Positions 38,201 through 53,200 of a stretch of DNA of 64,000 bases are shown piece after piece. The stretch comes from Panagrolaimus kolymaensis (taxonomy: Eukaryota; Nematoda; Chromadorea; Rhabditida; Panagrolaimidae), in contig JAJQJQ010000041.1 in assembly GCA_028622995.1 (NCBI GenBank), positions 186,001 through 250,000 of the forward strand, written 5' to 3'. Positions within the stretch are counted from its first letter, which is position 1. Every line of letters starts with the position of its first letter. Both the position numbers and the translations under genes were made by a program. The notes beneath the pieces were generated by a model. It did not search any database. It was not told the DNA's origin and was given only the letters and a program-made list of their open reading frames with translations.

Positions 38201-41200
38201 TCCCGAAATGGATCCTCCATCAGTGAGTCAAACCCCACCACCTTTGGGACCAGGTAAATTTATTTTTAATTTTAATTATTTTTTAACTGTCTTTCTTTGA
38301 TTATATTTTAGACCTCAAAGACCCAGATGAAGTTCATGCGGAAATTAAAACAAATTTAATATCCAAATTTAAGCCGCTTTCATTTGCAAAGAAACCAGCG
38401 GTTGGTTTTTAACTTTTTATTTATTTTTTAAACTGTGTTTTATCCGGCCAAAAAAGAAAAATTCTTACCATTTGTGCTTTCTTCTCTAATTCCATTTCAA
38501 AAAAAGAGTACATTATTTATGCAAATTTCTTTCTATTTTTGAATCACTACCAATGTTTTTTATTTATTTGTCTTTCTTCGCTTTTTAGTTTTTTCTTTTA
38601 AAGCCTCCGTGCTTCTTATTTTTTTCTTTTTATTTTTTAATTTAAAAAAGAAAAGAATATTTTCCGACACCACTAAAATCACTACTTGCTCCTTTTTTTA
38701 GATTCTTTCATTTTTTCCCATCCGCTTTCAAAACTTTAAAACTGTCATGTTTGTTATTACATGACGAAGAATTTCTAGAAAAAATTTATAATCATTTTTT
38801 TGTTTAATTAAAAATTTTAAAAAACTGCATCTCGTTTATATTTTTTCGAAACATTTCTTTCAAAATTAAATTTTTAAAACTGGCTCCCCAATAAAACAAT
38901 TTTTTATAAAAGTTCATAAACTTTATTTATTTTTTTATTATTTTTTTGAAAACTGTTGATCCAAGTGATAATAGGGAGCTTGAACTGCTTGGCGATATAA
39001 CAACTTTTAAGCTTTATATAAGCATTAAAATTAATTTTATACAATTCCCTTAGAAAACTGTTTTTATCTTTGAAACATTCTTAAAACTGAATGTCAGACC
39101 AAAAGAAATAATTAGAATTACATTTTTCTTTTTCACTATAATATTTTTATTTAAACTGCAAAATCTCGCAATTGATAGTTGGAAAGAAATCGTTGAACAT
39201 GCTTCAAAAGATTCTTGGGAGCTTTACTCTCCGTCATTCATCTCGGATGCGTTTTTATGTATCTTTTATTTTAGAATTAACTGTACACAAATAATCATCG
39301 CCCTTTTTTTAAATTTTTATTTATAAACTGTTTCGACTCTTTGAGTTTCTTCGGATTTTAAAAAAAGTCATAAACTTTTGTTAATTAAGAGAAATTCTAA
39401 TTTTTAAAAAAACTGTGGATAATTGTCAAAGTATTAATATTTTGACTTTGAAAAATCCAACATCAACCATAAATAACTAAAATTAATAAATTTCCTATCA
39501 AAATATTATTTTTGTTTTCTTTTTAAACTGTTTCTAATTTGGGAATTTGCTACTCACTCGTTTGATTTTTTATTTAATTCTTTTAACACCTTTCAACTTT
39601 TAAATAAACTTTTAACACTACACCCAAATGTCACATTTATTTTTCTCAATATTTATCTTCTTTATTCTATCTCAAAAAATCTTTATTTATTTTACTTCTA
39701 ACTTTTCTAAACCCTGATATAAAAATTTAAGTTAAAAAACAAACTAAAAAAATGTTTATTTCTAACCAAACAAAAACAAAATCTTTCTCTTAGTTAACAC
39801 CCGCCGCCTCCGTGACGATGGACCAACAACAAGAAATTCTACAAAATCCTGATATAATTGAAGATCCAAATATGTTATTGATTGGCCGAGATAAACGTTC
39901 ATTTAGACGACCATCAGGAACCCCAGCGGATCATTCCATTTCGGCTGCTCTTTTGGATGCCACACCCAAACGAATGGCATCCACTCGACAAAAACAAGGA
40001 AAAAAGGCACTGATTTTTTTTAAGTTAAAAATAATTTTTTAAAACTGGAATTCATAATTTTCGATGGTTTCTTTTCTCACTGTTTTTTTGTACCACGTTC
40101 GTGTGTGTCTCAGCACAAAATGTTTGTTGTCTTTGTTGTGTCGTGATGCCTGCCAGCTAATCATAGCTTCTTTTTTTCTTATCTTTTTTGTGGTTTTCAT
40201 TCTCGCTTTTGCTTTGCCTCTTTTTTTTGGTGGTTTTCACAATTTTTAAATTTTTTTTGCTATAACTGTTTTCTTTAATTCAAGTTTATAGTGGTAATAT
40301 AAATTTTTTCATTAAAATAAAAAAAACTGATCCATGTTAAGATTTTTTATATATATTTTACAACAATCTCTAAAATTAAAAATTTCAAATAACAAAACAT
40401 TTTTTGTTGAGCTTTTATTCTAAACTGGACTGAAAATCTGTGAGGAGATGTCAAAAATTAATTTTTATAAACTGATATAATTTCGAACTCTTTTTAAAAA
40501 CTAAACTGGTGAAATATTTGGTGCCGTTTTTTAGTACAATTTTCATGGATAAAAAAACTGTAGAAAGTTATGTAGTAGCCATTAACAATATTCTTTTCAT
40601 TTAACTGAATTCTAGAAACGACGTTTGTTTACTTTGATAAACTGCAAGTTGAGAATTACTTTCTCTTAAATAACTGAGAGCCAAATAGTTGAAGTTTTAG
40701 CTTCGAGCTTTAATTTATTTTATTGCTTTTTTGTCAAACAATATATTTTTTTCTGTGGTTCACGTATTTATTTTTTTCGATAGTTGCTTCCATATTTTTT
40801 TTTGCTTTTTACTTTTTTGCATTTTTTTCCTTTCATTGTCTGTACATAGTTAGTCAGCTTTTTTTGTACACTTTTTTTTACAAAATTAAAAACATAAAAT
40901 TAAATATTTCAAATATAAACTGAGTATCATTGTATTTCATTTTTTCAGCCACTTTTAACTAAAGAAGAAGAAGAAAAAATATTTGCTGAATATAATTACA
41001 CTGGAGCCACAACAAATATTCATCCATTATTATCGGCAATGGTAAATTACACGCATCCCGTAAAATTTGCTGGTTTTGATGTAGCAGAAATGAATGATTT
41101 ACATTTTCATATGTCTTCATTCTCCGAATCCACGGGTCTTGGATATTTAAAACAAAGTGCCCCAGAATTTGTTAACTATAATAAACGTCAATTAAGTCGA

Positions 41201-44200
41201 ATATATCCTAAAGGTGCACGGGTTGATTCATCTAATTTTTTGCCTCAGGTATCGTTTTTTTTATTGCTTTTATTTATTTATTAAAAACTGTCGGTGGATA
41301 ATGCAGAAGGAAAAAAACAAATATTTTGTAAAATAATTTTTTCTTTAATTTTTTATTTTTTTTAAAGCTTTGGATAAATATAAAATTTTAAACTGTCTTT
41401 TTGCGTTGAGTCGGAACTTATCGTTTATTTTATTATGCACTTTTAAATCAATTTTTTTAAAACTGAGTTTGACAAATGAACACAGAATAAAATATAACTT
41501 TTAGAATTAGTCATATCTAAATTAATTTTAATAAAAAAAACTGTTGACCTTGTGCATGTGTCCAAATTAAACTACATAAAAATTTTGTCATTATTTTCAT
41601 AGATAAAAAACTGGAATCCCTGTAAGATGGGTGAAAAAAAATATTTAAAAAAATAAATGTATTTTTTAAAGAAAATTTAATTGCATTTAAAAGAAAATTT
41701 ATAAAAATATTTAAATTATAAAACTGGTTTCTATTTTAATTGGTTGGAATCATTTACAATATTTTTTTGCTACAAAAACTTTATTCTTGGAAACTGTAAT
41801 AAACCCCGCCAATTTTACAACTTTTGTATCTTCTTTTGCTCAATTAAACTGAACGAGGTAATTTAAATTTGTTCAGATCCAAAACATTTATTTTTTATGA
41901 TATCATTTCTATCATAAACACAGCTTCTTTTAACTGGGACATTTAAAAGTGTCAAAAAAAGATTCTTTAATTTTAATGCACTTCATTAAATTTATTCCAT
42001 TTTTTCGATAAAGTATAAAACTGACGAATTTTTTAACAGACGGTTATATTAAAAATTACAATATTCTTTCCATAGAAATTTAAATAAAACTGTGTTGATC
42101 ATAAGCTTGAAAAAAAATTTTAAAATATTACTGTTATTTTTTTTACTAAAAATTAACTGAATTTACGAAAGACAAAATTATAAAAATATTTAAGTTGTAA
42201 AACTGGTTTTTAATGAACATGTTGAATCATTTGAAACGATTTTTTAGTACAATGATTTTATTTTTTTAAACTGAAACGAAGAGCATTTACTTTACAACTT
42301 TTTCTTTTTATTATTATATAACTGTTTCCACGCCCATAAACTTGATTCTTACCTAAAAAGGTTTATTTAGAGAAGTTTTACACATTGAAGTGTTTTTTTT
42401 GTTGATAAAAACTGTTGAAGAATACTCTTTAATGTTAAAGCGCATCGCCAAATTTATGAGCTTTTTTCGGATAAAGTATAAACTGAGGAGCTATGCCGAT
42501 ATGTGAAATCAAATATGTTTAAAACTTCTAACACTTATCTTATTATATAAAAAAAACTGTTTTGTACCAACAATGCATATTTATAGAATTAAAAAAAATT
42601 AAACAAAAAATATTTCTGATAATTTATTGTATAAATAAAAATTTTTAAAAAAAATTATAACTGTGGCGATGAAATTTTAGATTTTTAAAGAAAATTTTTT
42701 GAAACCAAAACTACAAATTTTTTCTTATAATTTTTATTAAAACTGCAAAGAAAATTTTTTTACAGATATTTTGGAATGCGGGTTGCCAAATGGTATCATT
42801 AAATTTTCAAACCCCCGATGTTTATATGCAACTGAATCAAGGAAAATTTGATTATAATGGAATGTGTGGATATTTGCTTAAACCAGATTTTATGAGAAGA
42901 CCCGATCGAACTTTTGATCCTTTTTCTGAATCCCCCGTGGATGGAGTGATTGCGGCACATTGTTCGGTTCGAGTTATATCTGGTCAATTTTTATCTGAAC
43001 GAAAAGTTGGAACTTATGCCGAAGTTGAGATGTATGGACTTCCAACCGATACAATAAGGAAGGAACATCGAACGAAAACTGTTCCCGGAAATGGGTTGAA
43101 TCCAATTTACAATGAAGAACCTTTTGTATTTCGAAAAGTGGTCCTTCCCGAATTGGCTGTTCTGAGATTTGCGGTTTATGACGAAAATAATAAACAATTA
43201 GGTCAAAGAATTTTACCGTTGGATGGTTTACAAGCAGGTTATCGACATATTTCCCTTCGAACTGAATCAACCATGCCAATGACTTTGCCAACTTTATTCG
43301 TTCATTTAGTTCTCAAAACTTATGTTCCCGATGAACTTAGTGGATTGGTGGATGCCCTCGCAGACCCCAGAGCTTATTTATCCGCCCAAGAAAAGAGAAA
43401 AGAAGCCCTTCATAATATGGGAGTGGATGATAGTGATATTATTGAAGTTCAAGAACAAACTGAAAAAGGCACAGCCACAGGAACAACTGGAAGTGGACCC
43501 ATTCATGGTGCCATAGCGAAAAAAGCCAGAGAAGAAGCAGCCAAACAAAAAGCGAATGGAACTTTAAGTAATGAGTAAGTTTTTTTTACAATTAATAAAT
43601 TTCATAAAATCTTGGGTTGATCATGGAAAATTTTGTGGAAGTTAAACTGTAATAAACAGTAAAAATCTGAAAGTTTTTTTTACTTTCACTCTTGAAAACT
43701 ATTGTAAATATTTGCATTTAAAAACTGTATCATGTGGGACATTATGATTTTTCTAGCCAAGATGAAATCCTTAATTTTTTTCTTTTTAAATTTAATAAAC
43801 TCTTTGAAGGACAAGCTCGCAAAATATTTTTTATTTCATAAAACTGAAATAACTTTTTTTTCTTTTACTGAGTAAATTTTTTAAACTTTGATTCTTGAAA
43901 TTTGCAAAAATTTGTATTAAAAACTGACAAATGTTGATAATATTAAAAATGGTGGAACTTTCTATTTTTATATTTTATTTTTAGCTAATTAACTGTGGTA
44001 ATTTTAATTAATTCAAACTGAATATTGAGTTAATATTTTGTTTTTGAAACAAAATTTGTTTTATAAATTAATAACTAAAATTTTGGAAGAATTGTTTTAA
44101 AGTTAATCGCACGAATTTTCACCTATAAATTATAATAAAAGGAAATTAAACTTAATTAAACTGCATACAAATTTTGACCAATTTTTTGTAAAATTAAAAT

Positions 44201-47200
44201 TAAATAAACTGAGGCAAAGTCCTTTTTTGGCATTTAAAAATTATTTAAATAACATGAAAACTACGATTACAGCTTTGATAAATTTTATGCACTAAGTAAC
44301 TGTCTTCCATCTGTGCATACGACTTTTTTTTTATAATAATTTTCTAAACTGCTTCGTAAGAATATTCTGTGTTTTTTTTGCACATTTAAAAATTAAACTG
44401 TAACAGGGTGATTCGGTGACTTTGCCTTGTTTAGGCTAAAAAAAACTGTTACCGAAATTTGTTTTAGGGGTTTGTTTATCAAGAAAAAATATCGTCGTTA
44501 AATAAAAAAATAACATTTTTTCATAAAGTAAAACTGAAGCTTAAGTTTATTTGTATTTCAAAAATTCAACATTTGTTTAAAAATTGTAAGACCGAAAGAT
44601 TGATAGTTTGATAAAAAAAATAAACTTTTGATATCTTTATTCTTATTTAAATATTTAAAGCGCAAAAAAAAACTGGATAAAAATAACATGATTGATAAAT
44701 TCAAAATTAAAATAAACTGAGCACCAACGAATCTGAGATTTAAATAAAATACATAAACCGTAACCTCTTGTACCTCTACCATCAATCGGTATCACAAGTT
44801 CGTCCAAACAAAAAAGAAAAAAATTGAATTGCTGAATCTCAATGTTTTTAAAATTTAAAAACAATATGTTTAAAATATATATTTTTATTTAAACTGTTAA
44901 CTTTATTTTCTATGGAAAATAACATTTTCGAATAAGATTTTATTAAAAAACTGTATAGGCTTATACAATTCGTGAAATTAAAGCTTTATTAAAATTTTTA
45001 TAATTATTTTTAGGCGCCAAAACAATGTTGCAACGCCAACTCAAGAATATAAAGATAATCAAATGGCTTCAACTTCTTCTAAACCAGCAACGGATGGATT
45101 TGAAAATCGTTTTAAGGTTGGTTTTAAAAAACTGTCTTCTTCCTATTTATTCTTTCTAATAATAATCCAAGTTTGTCTTTTAATCAAATTTAACTGATTC
45201 TCATTTTTTTCTTTTTAAAAAACTGTTAGCTTCTTTAACAGTTTTTTTAAAATTCCCAAAAATATATTTAAAAAAACTCTTTATAACTCTTTAAAAATTA
45301 ATAATTGTAACAGAGAACCGCTCGTTTAACTGCTTCCCTACGTCTTGGCTTTACTGCGGCAAGAAATCGACATAAAAAACTTCCGAAAATTGATATCTCC
45401 ACTCCCGAATTTGATGAGCAACAACTTCATCAAAAGCATTCAACTTCTTCTTTGTCTCCAACAACGATGAGTAAATTGGTGTTGTCTCCAGACTCGAATA
45501 ATCCTCGAAAAAAATCTGGACTTGCAGAAGTTTCGCGAAAATCTTCTGCAACGAGTCAAACTTCAAAAAAAGGATCGACAGCGGCCGCGTCGGATCAAGC
45601 TAAAACGCAATTTTGTAAAATTGCTACCGAAGTTGCTTTACCTTCTACATCGTCTGCTTCTCTTCGACCTGTGGGAAATCAAAAGCCTCGACTTTCCATT
45701 AATGCGACTTTAGCTTTGGAAGATACGAAACGGGAATGGACTAAACGACTTTCGCATGATATCACTCCAGCCTCAATTGCAACAGTAGTGGCTCAGCAAC
45801 CAAAAAAATTCCAGGTTATTAAAAAATAAATATTAAAAAATGGATGTTGTTTCACCTTTTTTTAAATTTTTTTTGCTGCCAGAAAAAAAGAAAAATTCTA
45901 ACATGCTTCGATTTTGCTTTAATAATTCTCGCTTTGAATTTTATTTTATTTTTTCTTTCCTCAAAGTTTATTTTGCTTTATTAACTGACTTCTCCCTCCC
46001 AAACATTATCCTTATTAACTCTAATTGCTTAATAACATATTACTTCTTTTTCTCACGCATTTATTTTTATATTCCTCATCCCTTTTTTTATTTTATAATT
46101 TCCCGCAATTTTTTTTTTGATATAAAAGAAAAAAGAGTGGTGTTTAGATTTGATGTGGTGTAAAATTGCTTTCCTCGAGAAAATACAGGACATGAAACGA
46201 AAAAAAAAATACAAATAACTTTGTTTTTGTTTTAAACTGGGTATTGACAACAACTGCGGTATCACAATGATAACAAGATTTTAAAAAATAAAAGACAAAC
46301 TGTTTTTGTTTTTTCATTAAGTTTTTTAAAAGTGTAACCAGCCGCGTTTAGTCGGAGTTTTATTAAAATACCATATTATTTATTTTTTCTATTTAAAAAA
46401 AACTGGTAAGCATTTGGTAGATTTTTATGTCAAAATTCATTTTTTTGTTTTGTTGCTATTGGAATGATAGCTACTTACAAAATTAAAATTAACTGCATTA
46501 AATGAACCCGGAATTTCATTTTATTGAGAGATAATTTTTTGCCAAAATTTTTTGGAAGAAAAAAATAAACTGAAAGTTGGCGTATTGGTCGGTATTTTTT
46601 TAGCATTCAAAGCTTTATTTTTGACATTTAAAAAGTTTCTTAAAAAATAGCATTTTAGCTAGAAAAATAATTTAATTAAATGTAAATCTTTAAAAAACTG
46701 ATCATTGTGGTGATTTTTTATTCCAAAAATACTTTTTTTTCTGGTGATATCCAAATGATACAAAACATTTTAAAAATATAGGTAAAAACTGACCAAAAAC
46801 TCTCCAAATAAAAAAAATAAACTGGATACCACTTTTTTCGATGTGAGACAAATTTAATTTTAAAAAATTTATGAAAGAATAATAAACTGCGGTGTACTGT
46901 ATACATTTTATACTTTTAAAGCATAAAAAGCTTTGTTTTTAAACAAAAAAATATTATAAACTGCATTTCAATTATTTTTAATTGGAAAACATTCGTTTCA
47001 AGGTATTTGTACTTTCTCGAAGCAAGAAAACCCATTCATTTTCTTAACACTGCTATAAATCCAACTTTATTTTAACCCCTTCCATTTTTTTTCCAGCTCG
47101 ATCCAATAACAATTTTGGCGCTGAGAAAAGAAAAAATCTTTCATAAAACTGCAAAAAAACTTAAAAAAGATATGGAAGAATTAAATAAGAGGCATCAAAA

Positions 47201-50200
47201 GCAGAGAGATGCCATACAAAAGCAACAACAATCAAATGTGGATAAATTAATTGTGGATTCACAAAAAATGTCTAAAAAACGAAATAATTTGACGAGTCGA
47301 GAATCCACTGGTTCTCGACATTCTTCTCTTGGTGGACGAGCAAGTGATCCAGCATCATCAACCGTTTCTGATATGTGTAATGATCACAAGGTTTGTGATT
47401 TCTTTTAAACTGCCAATTCGAAAATTTTTGGGAAAAATAACTCTATTTAAACTGTTTCTTATTGAAATTCGGAGAGTGTTAATATTAAATTAAAACTGTG
47501 AAACAATTTAAAAATCAGTAATTTTGAGGAAAAAAATTTAATAAAACTGTATTTTCCGATTTAGAAATGAAGATAAAAAAACTGCACAAAACATAAAATA
47601 AATTTCAAGTTAAAAAAGAATGATTTTTATCTTTAAATTCTTTTTTATGAAACTGTTTTATCATTGTTTTCGTAGATTTAGTGAATTACAGATTCCTCCA
47701 AAATGAAGAAAAAATTCTAGTTATGTTTTAAAAACTGCAGGTTGTTTTGAAGGAGTGAATTAAAAAAAAAATTAGGGTCTAATAAAAAGGATAAAACTGC
47801 GAAGTGGCTATAATAAAAAAATAAAAAGGAAGAATTTATTTTATCTATTTTATTTATAATTCTTTTAATAATAAAAAACTGTTTGAGCTTAATTGGGGCG
47901 AATGAGAAATTTTTTACTTATAATAATTTAATTAACTGCGTAGTTTAAAAAGGCCAAAGAATAGCTTTTTAATTCATGCAATATTTTTTAAAACTGTAGC
48001 AGGCACTTGCTTCTTTTCAAAAAAAGGTTCAACTTTTTTAAATATTTTTTTAAACTGGAAATTTTATCAAAAGTCATGTATCTTTTAACTAAAAATTGGG
48101 CATTAATTCATTGGTTAATAAAACTACCCCCCATCACAATACTGGAATTTAACTTTTTCCTTCAGTGCACTGATATTTAAAATCATACCATATTTTTAAA
48201 GAAAAAACTGCAAATGATTATTCCATCATTTCAAAGATATTAGAAATAATTATTGTTTTAATAAAATTAAAATTTATATTAAACTGTAAAGACAAATTTA
48301 TTCTTTGGTTTATTTTTAAATTTTACATTATTTTTTTTAAAATAAAAACTGTATTTCTTTTTTCTTCAGATTCGATCATTGGTATCCAATCAAACGGATG
48401 AATGGTCAACTTTGATTCGTCGACAAGAAAATGAATTATTTGAAATTAAAAAGCAACAAATTACCGACGAATATGATCTTCTCAAAAAATTGTTGCTTGA
48501 TGCGCAAAAAACTCAAATGGATACTTTGAGAACTAAATTGGAGGTGGAAACCCGAGAATTAAAACAATCCCAAACTCGAAAATCCATGGAAGATACCCGC
48601 CAAATTGAAAATGATCGAAGTATTGCGAGTCGAGCGGAAAAAGAGCGAAGAGTTAAAGAAACAAAAGAAAGGAATTTAAAATTATTTGTTGAAGAACGAA
48701 AACGATTGGCGATGAAGTGAGTTTTGGAAATAAAATAAATTTAAAAAAAGATTTTAACTGTGAGAATTTGTTTTTGAAGGGCGGAAATTCATCAAGAACA
48801 ATTAACTAAAAGACACGCGGAACAAGTAGATACTTTGGAGCGTGAAAAAGCAAAGGTAAGATTTTTTAATTAAACTGGATTAAAGAAATTATGAGGGAAT
48901 TCCATTGTAAAAAAATTTAGGATACAAAATAAAAAAACTGCATCAATTTTCATAGGGTAGCAGGTTTTTTGGCTATTGGCTCGGAATTAAATAAAAACTG
49001 CGGTTTTGCTGGTTAATTTTTTTGGGAGAAAAAATAATTTATGGAAAAAATTTGGGTCAAAAGAAAAAACTGTTGGCTATTTTTAATATCGGATATCCTT
49101 TTTTACGATTATGGCATTGATAAAAATATTAAAAACTGATGATAACTCAAAAGATTTTGAATTTTGATTGTTTCCATAATAAAAAAATTAGGGTTTTAAA
49201 CTGCCAGAAAAAAGCAAGGCCATAGCAATCACTTTTTTTATTTTTTTAATAAAGCACTCAGTTTACAAAAAATAAAAACAAACTTTGAGAATTATGTTTT
49301 GCTAATATAAAAAAAATTAACATACTATGGATGGATGGATAAAGATATTCTTTTATTACTTTTTTTTGAGGAAAAAAACTGAGTACTATCTAACATTTTT
49401 TTTATTTATTAAATTTTAACTAAATTTTTTTAATATTTGTGGACAAAATACATTTTATCATTAATTAACTGACGATCATTGCGTATTGAAAACTTTTTGT
49501 TAGTCAATTAAATTAAAATTTAAAATTAGGTGTTCAAAGCAACATGAAAAAAAGAAGATTGGCAAAAAATAATAACTGTCGACCGAAATTTTGTTGGCAA
49601 AATTAATTTACTTTTAGCAAAAATATAAAAAAAAAAACTGTTTTATAAAAACCATATTTGTTAGTTTAACAAAAAATAAATTTTAAAATTTAAAATAAAC
49701 TGCGAAAAAACAAAGATGAATAATAATCAATCTTTGATTAACTTTGATATCGCCATCGTTTGGCTTAAAGAAAACTAAAATTAACTGAATCATCTAACAA
49801 ATGCAGAATTCACCAAAGGCATTTTTAAATTCTTCGTTAAAGGACGACTACACTTTCTGTTTTTTTCAATTGTTTCATTTTTGAATTTTGCGCGGGTTTG
49901 TCCCGAACTGGCGATGTGTTCGTTTATGCAGGAGACAAAATTTGCAGCAAAGATTTTGGAAATTCAATAAAATCCATCCTTTTTGACATCACAAATTCTT
50001 GTTTTTATTATTTTACTAATATTTATAATTTATTCCTTATTTTATTAAAACCAATCCTCTAATTTTTGTGACGTTATTCTTGTTAAAAATATGACCAAGA
50101 AAAGTTTATCATTTTTGTTTGTCGCGGAAGAAGAATGTTTTGATTAATTTTACCGTTAACTGTATTTCCCCAATTTTTGACTCATTGAAAAATAGGTTTT

Positions 50201-53200
50201 ATAGCTTAGGTATGTCCAACAAAATCATTCCATATGCGTTTTTTCCAAAAAAGAATAGCTATCGTGGCCACCATGTTAAAAACACGAAGCATTGTCAACT
50301 CCTTGATGTTGATATTGAAACCCTTGATGAATCGATGAAATGGTGCTCTTGCGATTGCTGTGAATTGATGAGCACTCCCCGAGAATGTGTATGTTGTATC
50401 AATGTCAACGAATCTTCGAACCAATATGCTCAAAATTGGAGAACTTTTGTTATGAATCAACATGAATGTTATTCCCGATGTAAGAAGATAGTTGACATTG
50501 TAACAAATACCATGGAGATTGATGCCTTTATCCTTATTGACCAACTTCGACTTCAAGAAAAGGCAAAATATGAAAGACGCTTTTATGTTGATGAATATGC
50601 CCTCGCTGATCCCCAAGCCAAATATCGATTTGCTTGTTATAGAAAAATCACAATGCTTGTTCATAAAACATTAGGGTTAGGTAGTCGTGTTGAGCTTCCT
50701 TCGTGTATTGTTAAATTTATTCGCGACAAGTATCCATCCGCCAATGGCAATTATACTGGATTTGAAAATGTTGAATGGGATGAAGATTGAAATTGTATTG
50801 TATTGATATTTTTGTTTATAAAAATTATTATTTAGTTCTTACTATGGTCTTTTGCTTTTTATGTTTTGAGTCTCTTGATAGTAGGAATAATGGAGTAAAA
50901 GTGCCGCGTTCAAATGAGCGTCGAAAAGAGTGGGCTCATGTTCTTGGGTTCAAAGAGAAATTTGTTATTGCTTTACCTGAAAAAAGTTTTCTTTGTATTG
51001 ACCATTTTGAACGTAGAAACTTGATTTGGAGTCCTGATGGTTCGTACAGAGGTTGTGGAAGAAATGTTGTTCCTCTTCCAAACCTTGCTCAACAGTATCT
51101 TCATCACAGCGAAGTTTTAGAACCAAGCGATGTAAGATTTATATACAATTTTACTAAAAATTTAGAGTTTTTAGTCGATTCCTCGCTCATCTGATGTTGC
51201 TAATTACGAAAGGTTTGATGCTCCTCTTTTTGATGCATCTTCTTCTTTCGTTGCTTCATTTGATCCGCAAATAACTCATTATTATCTCGTTGATCCTCCG
51301 ACCCATCCCATTACTCTTGATCCAACAAATTCTCTTGATTACATTGATAACGACTTTGATTACCATGATAACGGCTTTGATTACCATGATTACGAGGTTT
51401 GCGATAATTTTGAAGACATGGAAGCAGGTACAGTAAATCATAATGAGGTGTCAAAAAAGCAAAAAAGAAAATATACCAAATCAATTCCAATGATTACAAT
51501 CGATGATGAAGATGGACATCATTCGCTTTGTAAACGAACAGCAGTAGCTGAAGAAGATGAAATTGAAAGTAGTTATAAAGTTGAAAATGTAATTACGAAC
51601 ATTGATTTATTGTTGCAATTGTTCAAATTTTGTCCTGATTGTGGCACTCCATTGAAGCAATCACAAATTTCTTATTGTACTATTGGGACAGCTATAAATA
51701 TTACTTACTATTGCTGGGAGTGTCCACAAAAAAGAAAAACTTGGAAGTCTCAAAATTTTATCGATGACACTAAAGTATATGAAGAGAATGCGCTAATTGC
51801 CTTTGGAGCTGCACTCTCACCTGTTGCTTATCCGGTAATCCATAAATAAATAAATAAATAAATAAAAATTCCATTTTTTTCAGCAACTTCATGACTTATT
51901 CGAAATTGCAAAAATTGGATTGCCCAGAGAATCAGCTTTTCGACGTACTTTAGGAAAGAATTTATGGCCAGCAGTTGTTGAGTATTATAATGATAAGCAA
52001 GAAGCTTTGATGAAAACTGTGAAAGAAAGGGATGGCCCTGTAAACTTGCTCATGGATGGCCAATTTGATTCACCTGGATATTGTGCAGAAATGTGTTGTG
52101 TCGTTGCCATTGATTCTACCACTGGCTTTGTAATTGATTTTCAAACTTTGAAGAAATCCATGACAGGTACGCAATACACCTGTTTCATTAGCAACCATTT
52201 TTTTAGATAACGTAAGCGGACGTATGGAGGCGGAAGGTGTAAGACTATTATTAGAAAAATTCAACAAAGAAGAAATTGACATAAACATTCTTACAACTGA
52301 TCGACATACAGCAGTAAATAAGATGATGAAGGAGAAATATCCCGATATTTTACACCTTTTCGATGGGTGGCACATGGTGAAGAGTCTTAGAAAAGATTTA
52401 CAAGCTGAAGCTAAATTGAAACGAAGTCGATATTTGAAAAATTTTATCCCTGGCATCAAAAATCATTTTTGGTACAGTATTGAGAAAGCTGGTATCAATG
52501 GTGTTCTTTGTCGAGAATTACTTCTATCTTGTTTGTTCCATGTGATCGGCATCCATTCATGGGAACTCGGTAATATCAGCGAACAATTATATGATGTCAT
52601 TGAAGAGATGCTTGATAATCCTGGGCCAGCATTTGAGCTTAAAAACCCATCAAAAATGTCAACATTCTTCAAGGTAAAAGTAAGAGTTTAGAATAAAAGT
52701 AAAGTATTTGATTTTAGTCTTTGAAATTTGAACATATTACACAATGTGATCATGATGCACTTGTTGATGACGATGATAACTTATATATGGATCCTCTATC
52801 ATCTGATTATTTTTTCCTCATGACAAAGCTGACGAATGATAAATTTTTAAGTGATATAACTCGACTTTCTCCAGATTTTACAACATCTAAAGTTGAAAAC
52901 TTCAATTCATTAGCTACTGGTGTCTATCGCCCTAAAAAGCACTTTTAGTAAGCTAAATTTTTTGGAAGAGTAAAGAGAAAATAATAATTTTAGTCCATAT
53001 GATGGTTTTACATATCGAACAATGGTAGCTGCGCTTCATCATAACAACAATATCATAAGTGAAAACAATGGGGATCGTTGGGTAACTTGTGAATACCTTC
53101 GTCCTTCTAAAGCAAATAATGGAGAATTGGTAAAAAAGAAGCGGAAATCAAAAGCTCCGATCGGATTCAAGCATGAAATCGCTGTTATTGCAATACATAA

